A DNA stretch of 64,000 nt from Orrella marina (GCF_003058465.1 NZ_CP028901.1:2170001-2234000), one strand, 5' to 3'; shown: positions 26,856-36,615, counted from the stretch's first letter. Program-made: numbers and translations. The notes: a model not told the origin generated them from the sequence alone.

Positions 26856-28264
26856 TCACATGCGCGGCCTCTCTGAGATTGCAGGAACTGCAGCCTGCCT
26901 TTGAGGACGGGATACCTGACCACTTTTCAGACAACCATCATCGGTTTGATCCAGGTCTAATATGTCAGAATGAGACGGTCTGAACTTTTCGAGCATCACT
27001 TTTCTGTTCTCGATTGCTTGAGCAATTAATCTACGCGCCCACCGATCAACATACTGTACAGATTCCAGAAACAAGTCTTTACACTTGATACCGGCCTTCC
27101 TAACCTTTTTAATGTACGCTGGATCAGGCTCAGTCTCCGGAGTGATTTGACTTGAGCCGCTTGGAATGGATGTCCATTGAAAGCGTTTTTTAGTGTGCCA
27201 AGAGGAACTCCGAGTTCACTTCCGGAAAAACTCGGGCCATGTAAAAAGCCAAACGTAACCCCTTTTGCTCGCTGATTTTCTGAGGTGACAAAATCCATCT
27301 CGACGCCATGTGAGTACATTAGATGGCGCAACCAATTGGGTCGATCAATCTTGTATTGCTCGGCGATGCCCAAAACCTGATTCACTGCGACCTCCGTACA
27401 AAGCCTAAAGTCCAGACTGTCCATGACTGCTTCTTTACTGACCACAGATTCCCCCTGCGACAGATACTTTCGCGCTGGACCATTTTTTCGGGTGGGGGCT
27501 CGGGTGGCGTTTTCACAAACAAACAGAACATCCCCACGTTTCGCTGCATGCTGGACTTGCTGCGCAAGTGTGCAATATCCCTGACGCCAGCGCTCGCTAA
27601 CATGAAGCGCATCAAAATCAAGATAATGATTGAATCTGAGTTGATGGGAAACAACAGCATTCCCTATGAGATTGGCAACATCCTTTCTGAAAGCAATCAA
27701 TTCAGATCGCTTGTCCTTTTTTAAACCGAGAGCCTGTCTCTGCGCTGGACGCAAAGCGTGCGATATCCTATCACCCAGTATGTAATCGCCCCCACGTGGA
27801 ACCACCTCGTACAGCGGGATCGACGAATGAAGATGTGGGTTGCCATCATCGACATGAAGGGCACCAAAAGCTGGCGCACCAAAGTGCTCAGAAAACGTTT
27901 TTTGAATGATTTCACCAAGAGGGATGAGATCATCAGCTTCAAGAAAATCAGGAAGAGCGACCTCCAGATGCAACATTTGCCCAGTTCTGCCATTGGCCTT
28001 TTTATTCATTGTCGACCTAAACTCACACTGTTGCGCCAGTTTCAGAGGGTTAATCGATGGCAAAGAAATGTTTTCGGGAACATGGAAATAGACAACAGCT
28101 ACTCTGGCCCCCTTCTTTGTATCAACTGAGTCTAAGCCAAGGTCGTACACCACTTTCCTCAGTGCGCTAGCGGGCGCTTTATTGACACCAGAAGCTGACG
28201 ATGCTTTTAAAGTCAAGTGGAAGTTTGAGGCACTGGCCGGAGTATTTCGCTTGCGAGCGGTCAT
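26856..28264 (-). CDS. mobA: MobA/MobL-type relaxase with -1 frameshift
   Basis: Putative plasmid mobilisation relaxase that would nick oriT. The zero frame (28264 to 27026) gives 412 residues: an N-terminal domain with HLEVALPDFLEADDLIPLGE, then VDDGNPHLHSSIPLYE, where the D..N-P-H-x-H cluster is the relaxase metal-binding signature. At CTA AAA AAC (T-run 27186-27191 on the plus strand) the zero frame turns into non-conserved sequence. The -1 frame instead reads KKRFQW, then ITPETEPDPAYIKKVRKAGI and QYVDRWARRLIAQAIENRK, ending at 26856 (about 469 residues). Either programmed slippage at A AAA AAC or loss of one A explains this. It is downstream of mobC. Confidence 0.75.
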
Positions 28265-28295
28265 TGCATTGCCCTCTGAATAATCAACGATGATG

Positions 28296-28643
28296 CTAAG
28301 TGCGCGCCGGGTTGGTAATCAACTCAGGGTCAAGAAGCGATTCAAGCTCGCGCGTAATAGCCGTATGAGCGTACTGGTCCTTCCTGGGCACCGAGGTGAG
28401 TTTGCCGATGCGAGCGAGTAGTGCTTGTGCAATTCGTGCATCCTCTCTCGCCCATGCCATCAAAATCACGCCCAACGCCGCGTGCATCATCTTGTCATGG
28501 TCAACCTTCCGAGCTCGAGCGCGCCTCAGACTGAGTTGCGCGACGGCAAGCTGATTATTCAATCGCTCCTGGCCCTTCTGGACCGCCTTTCTCAAGGATT
28601 CGTCATGCATGTCGAACACCTCGGAGTCATCTTTCGCATTCAT
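28296..28643 (-). CDS. MobC-like mobilisation accessory protein
   Basis: 115 residues, basic and helical (DESLRKAVQKGQERLNNQLA, LRRARARKVDHDKMMHAALG). By position upstream of a relaxase, and by composition, it is a probable mobilisation accessory protein; the sequence alone is not diagnostic. The ATG at 28643 overlaps the stop of the upstream HTH gene (ATGA) and has a GGTG site. The frame is open further upstream to 28718. There are 31 bp to the relaxase. Confidence 0.55.
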   Translation of the reverse strand: MNAKDDSEVFDMHDESLRKAVQKGQERLNNQLAVAQLSLRRARARKVDHDKMMHAALGVILMAWAREDARIAQALLARIGKLTSVPRKDQYAHTAITRELESLLDPELITNPART

Positions 28644-28861
28644 ATCGTCACCTGCAGGATAGGTAGTTTCATCAGAGAATAGATGGGAGACCCAGGTGAC
28701 CGTGCATGCCACAGGCAACAGCGCCCAACAATTAACCGGGGAGGTACGCAGGACGTACTTGTTTTTCCGTTCTTGCTCTTGCTGGCCAGGTTGTACAGGG
28801 TGTTTTTACTTATGCCTGGCGACGCCGCTAGCTCTTGAGAAGTCATCACCTCACGATTCAT
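28640..28861 (-). CDS. Small HTH (AlpA/HTH_17-like) protein
   Basis: 73 residues. The N-terminus MTSQELAASPGISKNTLYNL is a good helix-turn-helix of the excisionase/AlpA type, followed by VPPRLIVGR as the expected wing. The start ATG at 28861 has GAGGA eight bases upstream. The stop overlaps the mobC start (ATGA), so the operon is HTH-mobC-relaxase. After VGR the -1 frame (LLPVACTVTWVSHLF) fits the family pattern better than the zero frame. It probably regulates the mob operon. Confidence 0.6.
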   Translation of the reverse strand: MNREVMTSQELAASPGISKNTLYNLASKSKNGKTSTSCVPPRLIVGRCCLWHARSPGSPIYSLMKLPILQVTI

Positions 28862-29247
28862 TTTCAGATCCTCATTGAAGAAAGCCTGAATAAATGCTAT
28901 CGGGGTGAAAAGTAAATTTCAAATGAAAACAAGCAAAAAAGGATAATTTTTTTTGCCACCCACTTCATTGGTCTGATCCCGACCGTCTGATACCAACGCC
29001 TGATTAACCGATACTGACTATCAGTGCCGGAAATGCAATAAAGATCAATTTAAATCAACATCACGCCAAGCATTGATATTGACGAAAATTGCTTTTTAAG
29101 CAATAAAAATCAATTCCTGATGACCCGCTCTGGAGAGCCAAGAGCACGACTGATAGCAATAAAGTCACTTATATTGATTTTTATTGAAAAATATTGACTG
29201 ACATTGATTATCGAACGTAACCGATCGAGGCAGCTCGCAAGATCGGC
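28862..29247. other. AT-rich region upstream of the mob operon
   Basis: 386 bp without a gene, rich in A/T and in ATTGA motifs. It contains repeats of CAATAAAAATCAAT: 29036-29049 (one mismatch), 29101-29114 (exact) and the reverse complement at 29173-29186. An inverted repeat ATTGCTT-TTT-AAGCAAT lies at 29088-29104. By place and composition it could hold oriT, oriV or the mob operator. Confidence 0.5.
29036..29186. repeat. Iteron-like 14-bp repeats
   Basis: Three copies of CAATAAAAATCAAT within 151 bp: two direct (29036, 29101) and one inverted (29173). Copy number is lower than in typical iteron origins, so an operator or oriT-associated role is equally possible. Confidence 0.5.
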
Positions 29248-29518
29248 ATGATGAGAATCTCCCGTGTCGATCGTGTGATTGTGGATACCACGGTGATGCC
29301 CAAGGCGATTGCGCATCTTACGGACAGTCGCTTGCTGGAGAAGAGCCGCCAGCACCTAGTGAAGCTGGCTGAGGATCACGGCATGGCCTTGCGCCAGAAC
29401 TACAACCGCGAAGCCGTACCGCAAGATGAAGAAGACGCTTCGCGCTCTCAGAACCCGTGTAGGGCGAGTGCACCGCGAGATCGGGCGCAAGATGGATCAG
29501 ATACGGGTTGCAACATGA
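29248..29518 (+). pseudogene. IS5-family transposase C-terminal remnant
   Basis: Reads RVIVDTTVMPKAIAH, TDSRLLEKSRQHLVKLAEDH and ALRQNYNREA, typical of IS5-group transposases. It then changes frame after an internal deletion and continues as KMKKTLRALRTRVGRVHREI to a TGA at 29516. The N-terminal half is missing. It is a dead fragment. Confidence 0.8.
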
Positions 29519-29598
29519 CCCGGCGCGAAAGCGAGCCCACTTCCTCGAGGTCTTTCATGGCGAGAGAGTTTGAGAAACTGCAATCAGGAGGAAGACAG

Positions 29599-29987
29599 AT
29601 GACAGAGCTATCAGGCAAGGCGAATGCTGCGCATGATGACACTGGTGCGCCTCCAGCCTCGGGTGTTGCCTGGGATCAGATCAACTGGTCTCAGTTCACC
29701 AATGAGGTCACGCGTCTGCAGATGCGTATCGCCAAGGCAGTCAAGGTTGGCAGATGGAGCAAGGTTCAGGCCTTGCAACGCCTACTGACCCGCTCGGCCA
29801 GAGGCAAGTTACTTGCCGTCAAACGAGTGACTGAGAATCAGGGCAAAAGAACCTCAGGCGTGGATGGCAAGATCTGGATCATGTTACGGCGAAGATGAAG
29901 GCAACGCTGGCATTGACAAACCGGGGGTATCGACCACGACCGCTGCACCGCATCTACATCCCGAAAAGCAATGGAAAGAAGCGCCCA
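29599..29987 (+). pseudogene. Group II intron reverse transcriptase/maturase, truncated
   Basis: Starts at an ATG with AGGAGGA seven bases upstream and reads the N-terminal RVT_N segment (WDQINWSQFTNEVTRLQMRI, ALQRLLTRSARGKLLAVKRV, ENQGKRTSGVDGK). Loss of one base after GVDGK shifts the frame; the restored frame continues LDHVTAKMKATLAL, GYRPRPLHRIYIPKSNGKKR to 29987. There the gene is cut by IS1380 and by the IS1182-type element at CTAG. The catalytic YADD domain is absent, so it is non-functional. Confidence 0.85.
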
Positions 29988-29991
29988 CTAG

Positions 29992-31539
29992 GAGCCTGAC
30001 GGACTTTGCCGCTCGGTAAAATGGCGTAACGCTTTTGGAACCGAGTTTATGAGCCGCTTTCGCCCGATTGATCGCCAGACAGACTTCCAGTTGCCCCCAT
30101 CGGTGCAGGACTGGTTGCCAGAGTCTCATCTGGCCCGTTACGTGGTGGATGTGGTCGAGAGTCTGGACCTGTCAGAACTGGAACGTGCCTACGCGGGTCG
30201 GGGCAGCGATGCCTACCATCCGGCCATGCTTTTATCCCTGCTGATCTATGGTTATGCCACGGGCATCCATTCGAGCCGCAAGACCGAACGGGCCACGTAT
30301 GACTCGCTGGCGTTTCGATTCATTGCCTGTGATCAGCACCCGGACCATGACACGCTTGCCACGTTTCGTCGCCGGTTCGGCGAGCAGTTCTCCAAAGCCT
30401 TTGTACAGGTCCTTCAGGTTGCCCGTGAGAACCAGCTCTCGCGCTTTGGCACGGTCAGCCTGGATGGCACCAGGATTCGTGCCAATGCCAGCCGGCACCG
30501 GGCGCTGTCCTACGGGCACGCCAGCAAGATCGAGGCACAACTCAAGGCCGAGGTGCAGGAGTTGCTCGATCTGGCGGAGTCGGCTGATCAGGGTGCACTG
30601 CCAGACAATCTGGATCTGCCTGGCGAGATCGCACGGCGTGAGGATCGACTGGCGGCGATTGCAGCAGCCAAAGCGAAGATTGAAGCACGTGCCCAGGAGC
30701 GGTTTGAGCGTGAGCAAGCCGAGCACGAGCAAAAGCTGGCCGATCGCCAGGCCCGGCATCAGGCCAGCGGCAAGAAGCCTCGTGGCAAAGGACCCAGGCC
30801 ACCCGAGTCGGGCCCCCGGGACAAGGATCAGGTCAACCTGACGGACGAAGACTCCCGCATCATGAAGGTCGCTGGTGGTGGCTTTGATCAGTGCTACAAC
30901 GCTCAGGCGCTGGTGGATGCCGAGTCCATGCTGATCATGACGCCGCACGTCACCCAGGCCGTCAATGACAAACAGCAGGTCGAACCGATTCTGGAGCAGG
31001 TGGCTGCCTTGCCCGAGGGGTTGAGCCAGCCTGAGCGGTTGCTGGCTGACACGGGATATTTCAGCAAAGGGAATGTGGATCGCTGCCGCCAGTCAGGGAT
31101 CGAACCCTTGATTGCTGTTGGACGAGATGCCCATCATCCAGGCTGGCGCACACGGGTCGAGGAGCCTGAGCCGATCGCGTTGCCGGCCACACCGCTTGAG
31201 CAGATGAAGCACGCGCTCAAGACGCAGGCAGGTCGAGCCATCTACTCATTGCGCAAGCAAACGGTCGAACCGGTGTTTGGCATCATGAAGTCCGTGATGG
31301 GAATGCGTCAGTTTCTGATGCGCGGGCTGGACAACGTGCGCAACGAATGGACGCTGGCTTGCCTGGCGTGGAATCTGAAACGCATGGCCCAATTGCGTCT
31401 GCGGTGAGGGAAATGGCTGGGAGAAGTCCGTTTTTTAGCTGAAAATGGCGTTCCTGGCCCCAAAAACGCGGTCAATCTCCCGCATTGTGAAATTGGCCGC
31501 GTTCAACTTGCAGTTCTGGGCCTCAAGTCCGACAGGCTC
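29992..31539 (+). mobile_element. Intact IS1182-type element with CTAG target duplication
   Basis: 1548 bp bounded by inverted repeats GAGCCTGACGGACTT (29992-30006) and AAGTCCGACAGGCTC (31525-31539; one mismatch between the ends). CTAG flanks both sides (29988-29991 and 31540-31543), a 4-bp target duplication. It carries one transposase gene. All parts needed for movement are present. Confidence 0.9.
30049..31407 (+). CDS. IS1182-family transposase
   Basis: A 452-residue DDE transposase. The N-terminal DUF772 region has YHPAMLLSLLIYGYATGIHS and CDQHPDHDTLATFRRRF; the catalytic asparates are in VSLDGTRIRANAS and LLADTGYF; the C-terminal acidic region is KQTVEPVFGIMKSVMGMRQF. A long charged helical insertion (residues ~170-270, KAKIEARAQERFEREQAEHE) sits before the second catalytic Asp, as in this subgroup. 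It differs clearly from the transposase at 21489. The ATG at 30049 is 43 bp inside the left repeat. It appears intact. Confidence 0.93.
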   Translation: MSRFRPIDRQTDFQLPPSVQDWLPESHLARYVVDVVESLDLSELERAYAGRGSDAYHPAMLLSLLIYGYATGIHSSRKTERATYDSLAFRFIACDQHPDHDTLATFRRRFGEQFSKAFVQVLQVARENQLSRFGTVSLDGTRIRANASRHRALSYGHASKIEAQLKAEVQELLDLAESADQGALPDNLDLPGEIARREDRLAAIAAAKAKIEARAQERFEREQAEHEQKLADRQARHQASGKKPRGKGPRPPESGPRDKDQVNLTDEDSRIMKVAGGGFDQCYNAQALVDAESMLIMTPHVTQAVNDKQQVEPILEQVAALPEGLSQPERLLADTGYFSKGNVDRCRQSGIEPLIAVGRDAHHPGWRTRVEEPEPIALPATPLEQMKHALKTQAGRAIYSLRKQTVEPVFGIMKSVMGMRQFLMRGLDNVRNEWTLACLAWNLKRMAQLRLR

Positions 31540-31540
31540 C

Positions 31541-33060
31541 TAGCCCGGATTTTTCACGGAAATGGGCGGTATTTGTTTAACCCATTGATACAATTGGGAT
31601 TACGCCAATAACGCTTCGTAAGAAGCTTAAACAAAACCGCCCATGAATGATTCTATCCCAACCCAGCTTCGCTTTCCTGCCAGTGCTGGTTTCACCGTGC
31701 GTGCACAGTTTGATGGTGGTGCCCTGTCGAGCGATTTCGGCGCCATCCTGCTTCGGGGTACGGATCTGCAAACCGGGCTGATCTCGCGTCTGGCTGGCGC
31801 AATCCATGACAAACGCCATCCGTCGTATATCTCGCATTCCATGACCGATCTGCTGCGCCAGCGCGTGTTCCAGAGCGCATGCGGATATGCCGATGGCAAT
31901 GACGCCAACGCCTTGCGTGCAGACCCGATGTTCAAGCTCGCCGCGGGCCGTGCACCGCTGGACGCAGACACCGACCTCGCCTCAGGCCCGACGCTGTCAC
32001 GGCTGGAGAACAGTCTGACTCGTCGTGATATCTATCGTCTTGCCAAAAGCTTTGTCCACGCCTTTATCGACAGCTATGCCCAGGCCCCGGCCTTGATCGT
32101 GCTCGACATGGATCACTCCGAGGATCCCACTCACGGCCAGCAGGAACTCGCCTTTTACAACCACCATTACCGCCACCACTGCTACATGCCGTTGTTTCTG
32201 TTCGAGGGACTCTCGGGCAAGCTGATCACGGCCATCCTGCGCCCGGGCAAGCGCCCCACAGGTCGGGAAAATGCCGCCATCATCGCGCGTGTGGTGCGCG
32301 CGCTGCGCCAGGCCTGGCCCGACACCCACATCATCTTGCGCGGTGATGGCCATTTCTCCAACCCGGAACTCATGGCGTTATGTGAGCAGGACCCCGCAAT
32401 GGACTTCATCTTTGGACTGGCAGGCAACAAGGTGCTGCTACCCCTGGCGCAACCGTTGCTTGAGCGAGCAAAGTCCCATTACCAGTCGCGCTGCGAAAGC
32501 GCCCGCCATCTCGGCTTGCCTGCCCCGGGTGCAACCCGCCTGTATGACGACCTGTCCTATCAGGCCGGCACCTGGCCCAAGGCCTATCGGGTCGTGCTCA
32601 AGGCTGAGGTGATGGCGCTGGGCGAGAACCCCCGGTTTGTGGTGAGCTCACTGAACGAGCCCACAGCCGAGTTGCTCTATCGCGAGCTGTACTGCGCTCG
32701 CGGCCAGGACGAGAACTACATCAAGGCCATCAAGAACGATCTGGCCAGCGATCGCACCTCTGACCACACCTTCCTTGCCAACCACATGCGGATGTTCTAT
32801 GCCTGTGCAGCGTATGTGCTGATCCACAGCCTGCGTGAGAATACGCTGGCACACACGGAGCTGGCCAGAGCGCAGCCCGGGACCATCATCCTCAAGCTGT
32901 TCAAGCTCGCCGTGCGGGTCGTGCAGTACAAAGACCGGATTCGTCTGTCCTTGCCCACAGGGTGTCCGGTGAAAGGGATTCTGGAGCGGGTGACCGAACT
33001 GCTCTACCAGACACAGCGGCCACCCGCACCGGCCTGAGCGCAGACACGCGATCAGACAAC
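31541..33060 (+). mobile_element. IS1380-family element, right end unclear
   Basis: The left end is the sequence GCCCGGATTTTTCACGG at 31542, of the type found at IS1380 termini. No inverted copy (GTGAAAAATCCGGGC) is seen in the ~400 bp after the transposase, so the right end is lost or diverged. The end coordinate given is only approximate. Confidence 0.55.
31643..33037 (+). CDS. IS1380-family transposase
   Basis: 464 residues with the family's DDE_Tnp_1 architecture: GALSSDFGAILLRGTD, FQSACGYADGNDANALRADP, ALIVLDMDHSEDPTHGQQE (first catalytic Asp), HIILRGDGHFSNPELMA (second) and an R-D-Y-like RTSDHTFLANHMRMFYACAA region towards the C-terminus. The length is normal and the frame intact. The start ATG at 31643 lies about 100 bp inside the left end. 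Confidence 0.93.
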   Translation: MNDSIPTQLRFPASAGFTVRAQFDGGALSSDFGAILLRGTDLQTGLISRLAGAIHDKRHPSYISHSMTDLLRQRVFQSACGYADGNDANALRADPMFKLAAGRAPLDADTDLASGPTLSRLENSLTRRDIYRLAKSFVHAFIDSYAQAPALIVLDMDHSEDPTHGQQELAFYNHHYRHHCYMPLFLFEGLSGKLITAILRPGKRPTGRENAAIIARVVRALRQAWPDTHIILRGDGHFSNPELMALCEQDPAMDFIFGLAGNKVLLPLAQPLLERAKSHYQSRCESARHLGLPAPGATRLYDDLSYQAGTWPKAYRVVLKAEVMALGENPRFVVSSLNEPTAELLYRELYCARGQDENYIKAIKNDLASDRTSDHTFLANHMRMFYACAAYVLIHSLRENTLAHTELARAQPGTIILKLFKLAVRVVQYKDRIRLSLPTGCPVKGILERVTELLYQTQRPPAPA

Positions 33061-33444
33061 CCTTTAAAAATTCAAAACCGAGACATCGGAGGTTGATGCA
33101 CGCTTGTTGCTGACCCGTTCAGGCCGAAATCGGCGAAAGCAGGTAAGAAGTTGGCAAAATCCACTCTCCAATCTGCATGGCACGCGCAACGGAAACGTCA
33201 AAGGGTGCAGAAATCAGGAAGAACCAGGGAAGTCGCAGCACTCAGGCCCGGTTTATGAAACGTTCGGGCTAGTATTAGAAACAAAAAATGCTGCCGTGTA
33301 CCATTAGCACATCCTCTAACAGGAAAAGTCACAGTCGCCCCCTCTCGCATTTATCGGCAAAACCGCTTCCGATATAGATGACGAGTACTACTGATTGATG
33401 TGATTTCCTTGCAAATTACCAGAAGATAATTCCTTTACATAAAG
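33038..33444. other. Junction between IS1380 and the copper island
   Basis: About 400 bp with no supported gene; a 67-codon frame at 33104-33307 has no domain or ribosome site. The stretch becomes AT-rich towards the copper-box promoter at 33445. Confidence 0.4.
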
Positions 33445-33460
33445 ATTACACAAATGTAAT
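33445..33460. promoter_or_regulatory. CopR-type box 1
   Basis: ATTACA CAAA TGTAAT, a perfect 6-4-6 inverted repeat 121 bp before the copper P-type ATPase. It matches five similar sites in this window. Confidence 0.75.
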
Positions 33461-33580
33461 GGACTAGTAATCAGAATGTCAGGGGAAAGAGACCCGACTA
33501 TGGCATGATGAAATTGCATAAGCTTGATCCCTGGACGCTGCGTTCCATAATTTCATCTCGCAACAGAAGGCATTGGCATC

Positions 33581-35926
33581 ATGAGCAATAAAAATCTGTC
33601 TCCCGAACACGAGCACAACGATGCGCATCCGCCCAGTCACAACGCTGCCCTTACAGATCCCGTGTGTGGTATGCAAGTGTCAAAAGACTCGCCCTATCAC
33701 GTCGAATACAAGCGAAGGCACTTTCATTTTTGTAGTGCCAAATGCATGGGCACATTCAATAAAGCACCAGAACAGTTTCTGACGCCCGCATCGGGCCGAG
33801 ACGATAAAGACCTTGAACAGAGCGTTGCACCGGGAACTATATATACATGTCCCATGCATCCTGAAATTCGCCAGAATCGTCCGGGCAGTTGCCCCAAATG
33901 CGGCATGGCGCTTGAGCCGTTACTGCCTAGTCTCGATGACGATAACCCGGAGCTCAGGGATTTCTCGCGTAGATTCTGGTGGACGTTGCCCTTCACCATT
34001 ATCGTTACGGTTCTCGCCATGTTCGGACCACAACTCGGGTGGTTCAGCATGTCGGCACAAACATGGATCGAACTGGTGCTATCGACACCCGTTGTGCTCT
34101 GGGCCGGCCAACCTTTCTTCATTCGCGGTTGGCAGTCGGTTATCAACCGCAGCCCCAACATGTGGACGCTCATTGGCCTCGGAACGGCAGCTGCATACGT
34201 CTATAGCGTTGTGGCCACGGTGACACCCGACGTCTTCCCAGACACCTTCATGTCCATGGGACGGATTGCCGTCTACTTTGAAGCGGCGGTCGTCATCATC
34301 TCGTTGACGCTGTTTGGTCAGATTCTTGAGCTGCGGGCGCGCTCGCAAACGTCGGCGGCCATCAAGTCGCTGCTTGGCCTGGCACCCAAGACGGCACGGC
34401 GCATCAACGCCGATGGCTCCGAAGAAGATGTGCCGTTGACCCATGTCCACGAGGGTGATCGCCTTCGCGTGCGGCCCGGCGAGAAAGTACCGGTTGACGG
34501 CACTGTCGAAGAGGGCAGCAGCTCGCTGGACGAGTCGATGCTGACGGGTGAACCGCTGCCCGTAAGCAAACGCCCCGGTGACAAGGTGATCGGCGCGACA
34601 ATGAACACTTCCGGCTCACTCGTGATCCGCGCCGAAAAAGTGGGCTCGGCGACGGTTCTTTCGCAAATCGTTCAACTTGTGGCACAAGCCCAGCGCTCGC
34701 GGGCGCCTATGCAACGGATGGCCGACGTCGTTGCCGGCTACTTCGTGGTAGCGGTGGTCATCATCGCAGTCACCACATTGATCACTTGGGGCCTGATCGG
34801 GCCGCAACCAAGTTGGGTGTACGGCTTGATCAACGCGGTTGCCGTGCTGATCATCGCTTGCCCATGTGCACTGGGGTTGGCTACACCCATGTCCATCATG
34901 GTGGCGACAGGACGCGGTGCTACACAGGGTGTGCTGTTTCGTGATGCGGCAGCCATCGAGAATTTCCGCAAGGTCGATACCCTGATCGTCGACAAAACAG
35001 GCACTTTGACCGAAGGCCGCCCGACGTTCGAACAAGCAGTGCCAGCGAATGAAGCAACTGCAGATGAAGTGCTGCACTTGGCGGCCAGCCTGGATCAAGG
35101 CAGCGAACATCCGCTTGCTCACGCCATTGTCCAGGCTGCACATGAGCGCGGCTTAACACTCAGTGCAGTTGAAGATTTCGAATCGGGTAGCGGCATTGGC
35201 GTTCGCGGCCACGTTGATGGAAAGCGGCTCGTCCTGGGTAACACCGCCTTGATGCAACAAGAAGGTGTTGATGTCTCAGTCATGACGCAAACGGCGGAGC
35301 AATTGCGCGCAAAGGGCGCGAGCGTCATGTTCCTGGCCGCAGAGGGAAAATTGACAGGTCTGCTGGCGGTCTCCGACCCAATCAAGCAAAGCACGCCACA
35401 GGCAGTACGCGATCTTCAGCACGCCGGCATTCGGGTCATCATGGCAACTGGCGACGGCATCGCTACAGCCCACTCCGTTGCCAAGCAGCTGGGCATTGAT
35501 GAAGTACACGGAGAAGTAAAGCCGGCCGACAAGCTGGACTTGGTGACCAGGCTTCAGGCCGAAGGACGCGTCGTCGCCATGGCGGGAGACGGCATTAACG
35601 ATGCACCGGCATTGGCGAAAGCCGATGTGGGCATTGCAATGGGCACCGGCACCGATGTAGCGATGAACAGCGCCCAAGTGACTTTGGTCAAGGGCGACTT
35701 GCGCGGCATTTCAATCGCCCGTGATCTGTCCGAGAAAACGATTGCGAACATGAAGCAAAATCTAGGTTTCGCGTTCGTCTACAACGCGCTCGGAGTACCG
35801 TTGGCCGCCGGCGTGCTCTATCCCCTCACGGGGCTGCTACTTTCGCCAATGTTTGCGGCACTGGCAATGAGTTTGAGTTCAGCGTCGGTGGTCTTCAACG
35901 CACTAAGACTGCGCAAGTCCGTCTGA
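33581..35926 (+). CDS. copF: Copper-translocating P1B-type ATPase
   Basis: Inner-membrane pump that exports Cu(I) to the periplasm, 781 residues. The N-terminus has a YHS-type metal domain ([25 protein letters not shown], residues ~27-66) and a second site [20 protein letters not shown], instead of a classical GMTCxxC HMA domain. Then come the actuator TGE (MLTGEPLPV), the ion-selectivity CPC near 427 ([12 protein letters not shown]), phosphorylation DKTGTLT at ~470, SEHPLAHAI near 508 and [10 protein letters not shown] near 667. The architecture matches CopF/SilP-type pumps. A CopR-type box precedes it. The symbol is chosen to avoid confusion with the multicopper oxidase copA. Confidence 0.95.
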   Translation: MSNKNLSPEHEHNDAHPPSHNAALTDPVCGMQVSKDSPYHVEYKRRHFHFCSAKCMGTFNKAPEQFLTPASGRDDKDLEQSVAPGTIYTCPMHPEIRQNRPGSCPKCGMALEPLLPSLDDDNPELRDFSRRFWWTLPFTIIVTVLAMFGPQLGWFSMSAQTWIELVLSTPVVLWAGQPFFIRGWQSVINRSPNMWTLIGLGTAAAYVYSVVATVTPDVFPDTFMSMGRIAVYFEAAVVIISLTLFGQILELRARSQTSAAIKSLLGLAPKTARRINADGSEEDVPLTHVHEGDRLRVRPGEKVPVDGTVEEGSSSLDESMLTGEPLPVSKRPGDKVIGATMNTSGSLVIRAEKVGSATVLSQIVQLVAQAQRSRAPMQRMADVVAGYFVVAVVIIAVTTLITWGLIGPQPSWVYGLINAVAVLIIACPCALGLATPMSIMVATGRGATQGVLFRDAAAIENFRKVDTLIVDKTGTLTEGRPTFEQAVPANEATADEVLHLAASLDQGSEHPLAHAIVQAAHERGLTLSAVEDFESGSGIGVRGHVDGKRLVLGNTALMQQEGVDVSVMTQTAEQLRAKGASVMFLAAEGKLTGLLAVSDPIKQSTPQAVRDLQHAGIRVIMATGDGIATAHSVAKQLGIDEVHGEVKPADKLDLVTRLQAEGRVVAMAGDGINDAPALAKADVGIAMGTGTDVAMNSAQVTLVKGDLRGISIARDLSEKTIANMKQNLGFAFVYNALGVPLAAGVLYPLTGLLLSPMFAALAMSLSSASVVFNALRLRKSV

Positions 35927-35977
35927 CCACCAGTCGCGACGGTGCCAACACTTGAATAATGCTTGAGCGTCGCAGAC

Positions 35978-35993
35978 ATTGCTGTTTTGTAAT
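35978..35993. promoter_or_regulatory. CopR-type box 2 (degenerate)
   Basis: ATTGCT GTTT TGTAAT, within the larger palindrome GACATT-N10-AATGTC (35975-35996). One half-site fits the consensus exactly. It lies 88 bp before the Met-rich protein gene. Confidence 0.55.
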
Positions 35994-36080
35994 GTCCGCG
36001 ACATCGTTTCGACAGTTCCTCCTCAGTATAGTGAATGCAATGACCATGCTCGTGGTCACTTTCACATAAGGAGCGTCATC

Positions 36081-36566
36081 ATGAGAAGGATCCGTTTAGT
36101 TGCGTCCACCATTATTCTGAGTTCGGCCAGCGCGCTGTCGTGGGCTCAAACGACGGACGGGCATAACGCACACCACCCAGCGGGAGCAGGCAACAATGAA
36201 ACTTCGGTTTCTGAAAAATCGATAGTGGCAGATCCGGCGCTTCTGAAGCAGAAAATGGATACCCATATGAAGGCCATGCACGCCTTTCATGAAAATATTC
36301 AGAAAGCCACACCTGAAGAACGTAGTGCCCTCATGTCCGAGCACCTCGATTTGATGAAAGAAGGCATGCAGCTAATGGGTATGGCATCGGCTGGCATGCA
36401 TGGTACGGGAATGATGGGAAACGCTCACTCTCAAGCTGCGAAAAGCCCGTCGGCAGCACCGTCCGGCGCAGATCACGAGATGATGCTGAAGCGGATGGAC
36501 ATGATGCAGGCCATGATGCAAATGATGATGGACAGAATGCCCGCAGCAACCACTACTTCCCCATAA
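36081..36566 (+). CDS. Methionine-rich periplasmic copper-binding protein
   Basis: 161 residues with a signal peptide (MRRIRLVASTIILSSASALS, then WAQ). The mature part has His/Met-rich stretches (DGHNAHHP, GMHGTGMMGNAH, HEMMLKRMDMMQAMMQMMMD), suited to Cu(I) binding. The ATG at 36081 has AAGGAG nine bases upstream; the longer open frame from 35979 crosses the box and is rejected. Probably a periplasmic copper scavenger or chaperone for the neighbouring pump. No named family is certain. Confidence 0.8.
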   Translation: MRRIRLVASTIILSSASALSWAQTTDGHNAHHPAGAGNNETSVSEKSIVADPALLKQKMDTHMKAMHAFHENIQKATPEERSALMSEHLDLMKEGMQLMGMASAGMHGTGMMGNAHSQAAKSPSAAPSGADHEMMLKRMDMMQAMMQMMMDRMPAATTTSP

Positions 36567-36615
36567 TCGCGGCTTTCTGTTAACAAACTGCGCTGGCGCA
36601 CGGGAGGGAGCCAAT

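Noticed and set aside
29248..29898. A continuous 216-codon frame
   Set aside because: It is a chimera of an IS5 transposase remnant and a group II intron RT start; each half matches a different family and the middle is out of frame.
33104..33307. 67-codon frame between IS1380 and the copper pump
   Set aside because: No domain, no ribosome site and low-complexity basic composition; probably non-coding junction DNA.
35979..36080. N-terminal extension of the Met-rich protein
   Set aside because: It overlaps the box at 35978, and the ATG at 36081 has AAGGAG and a proper signal peptide.
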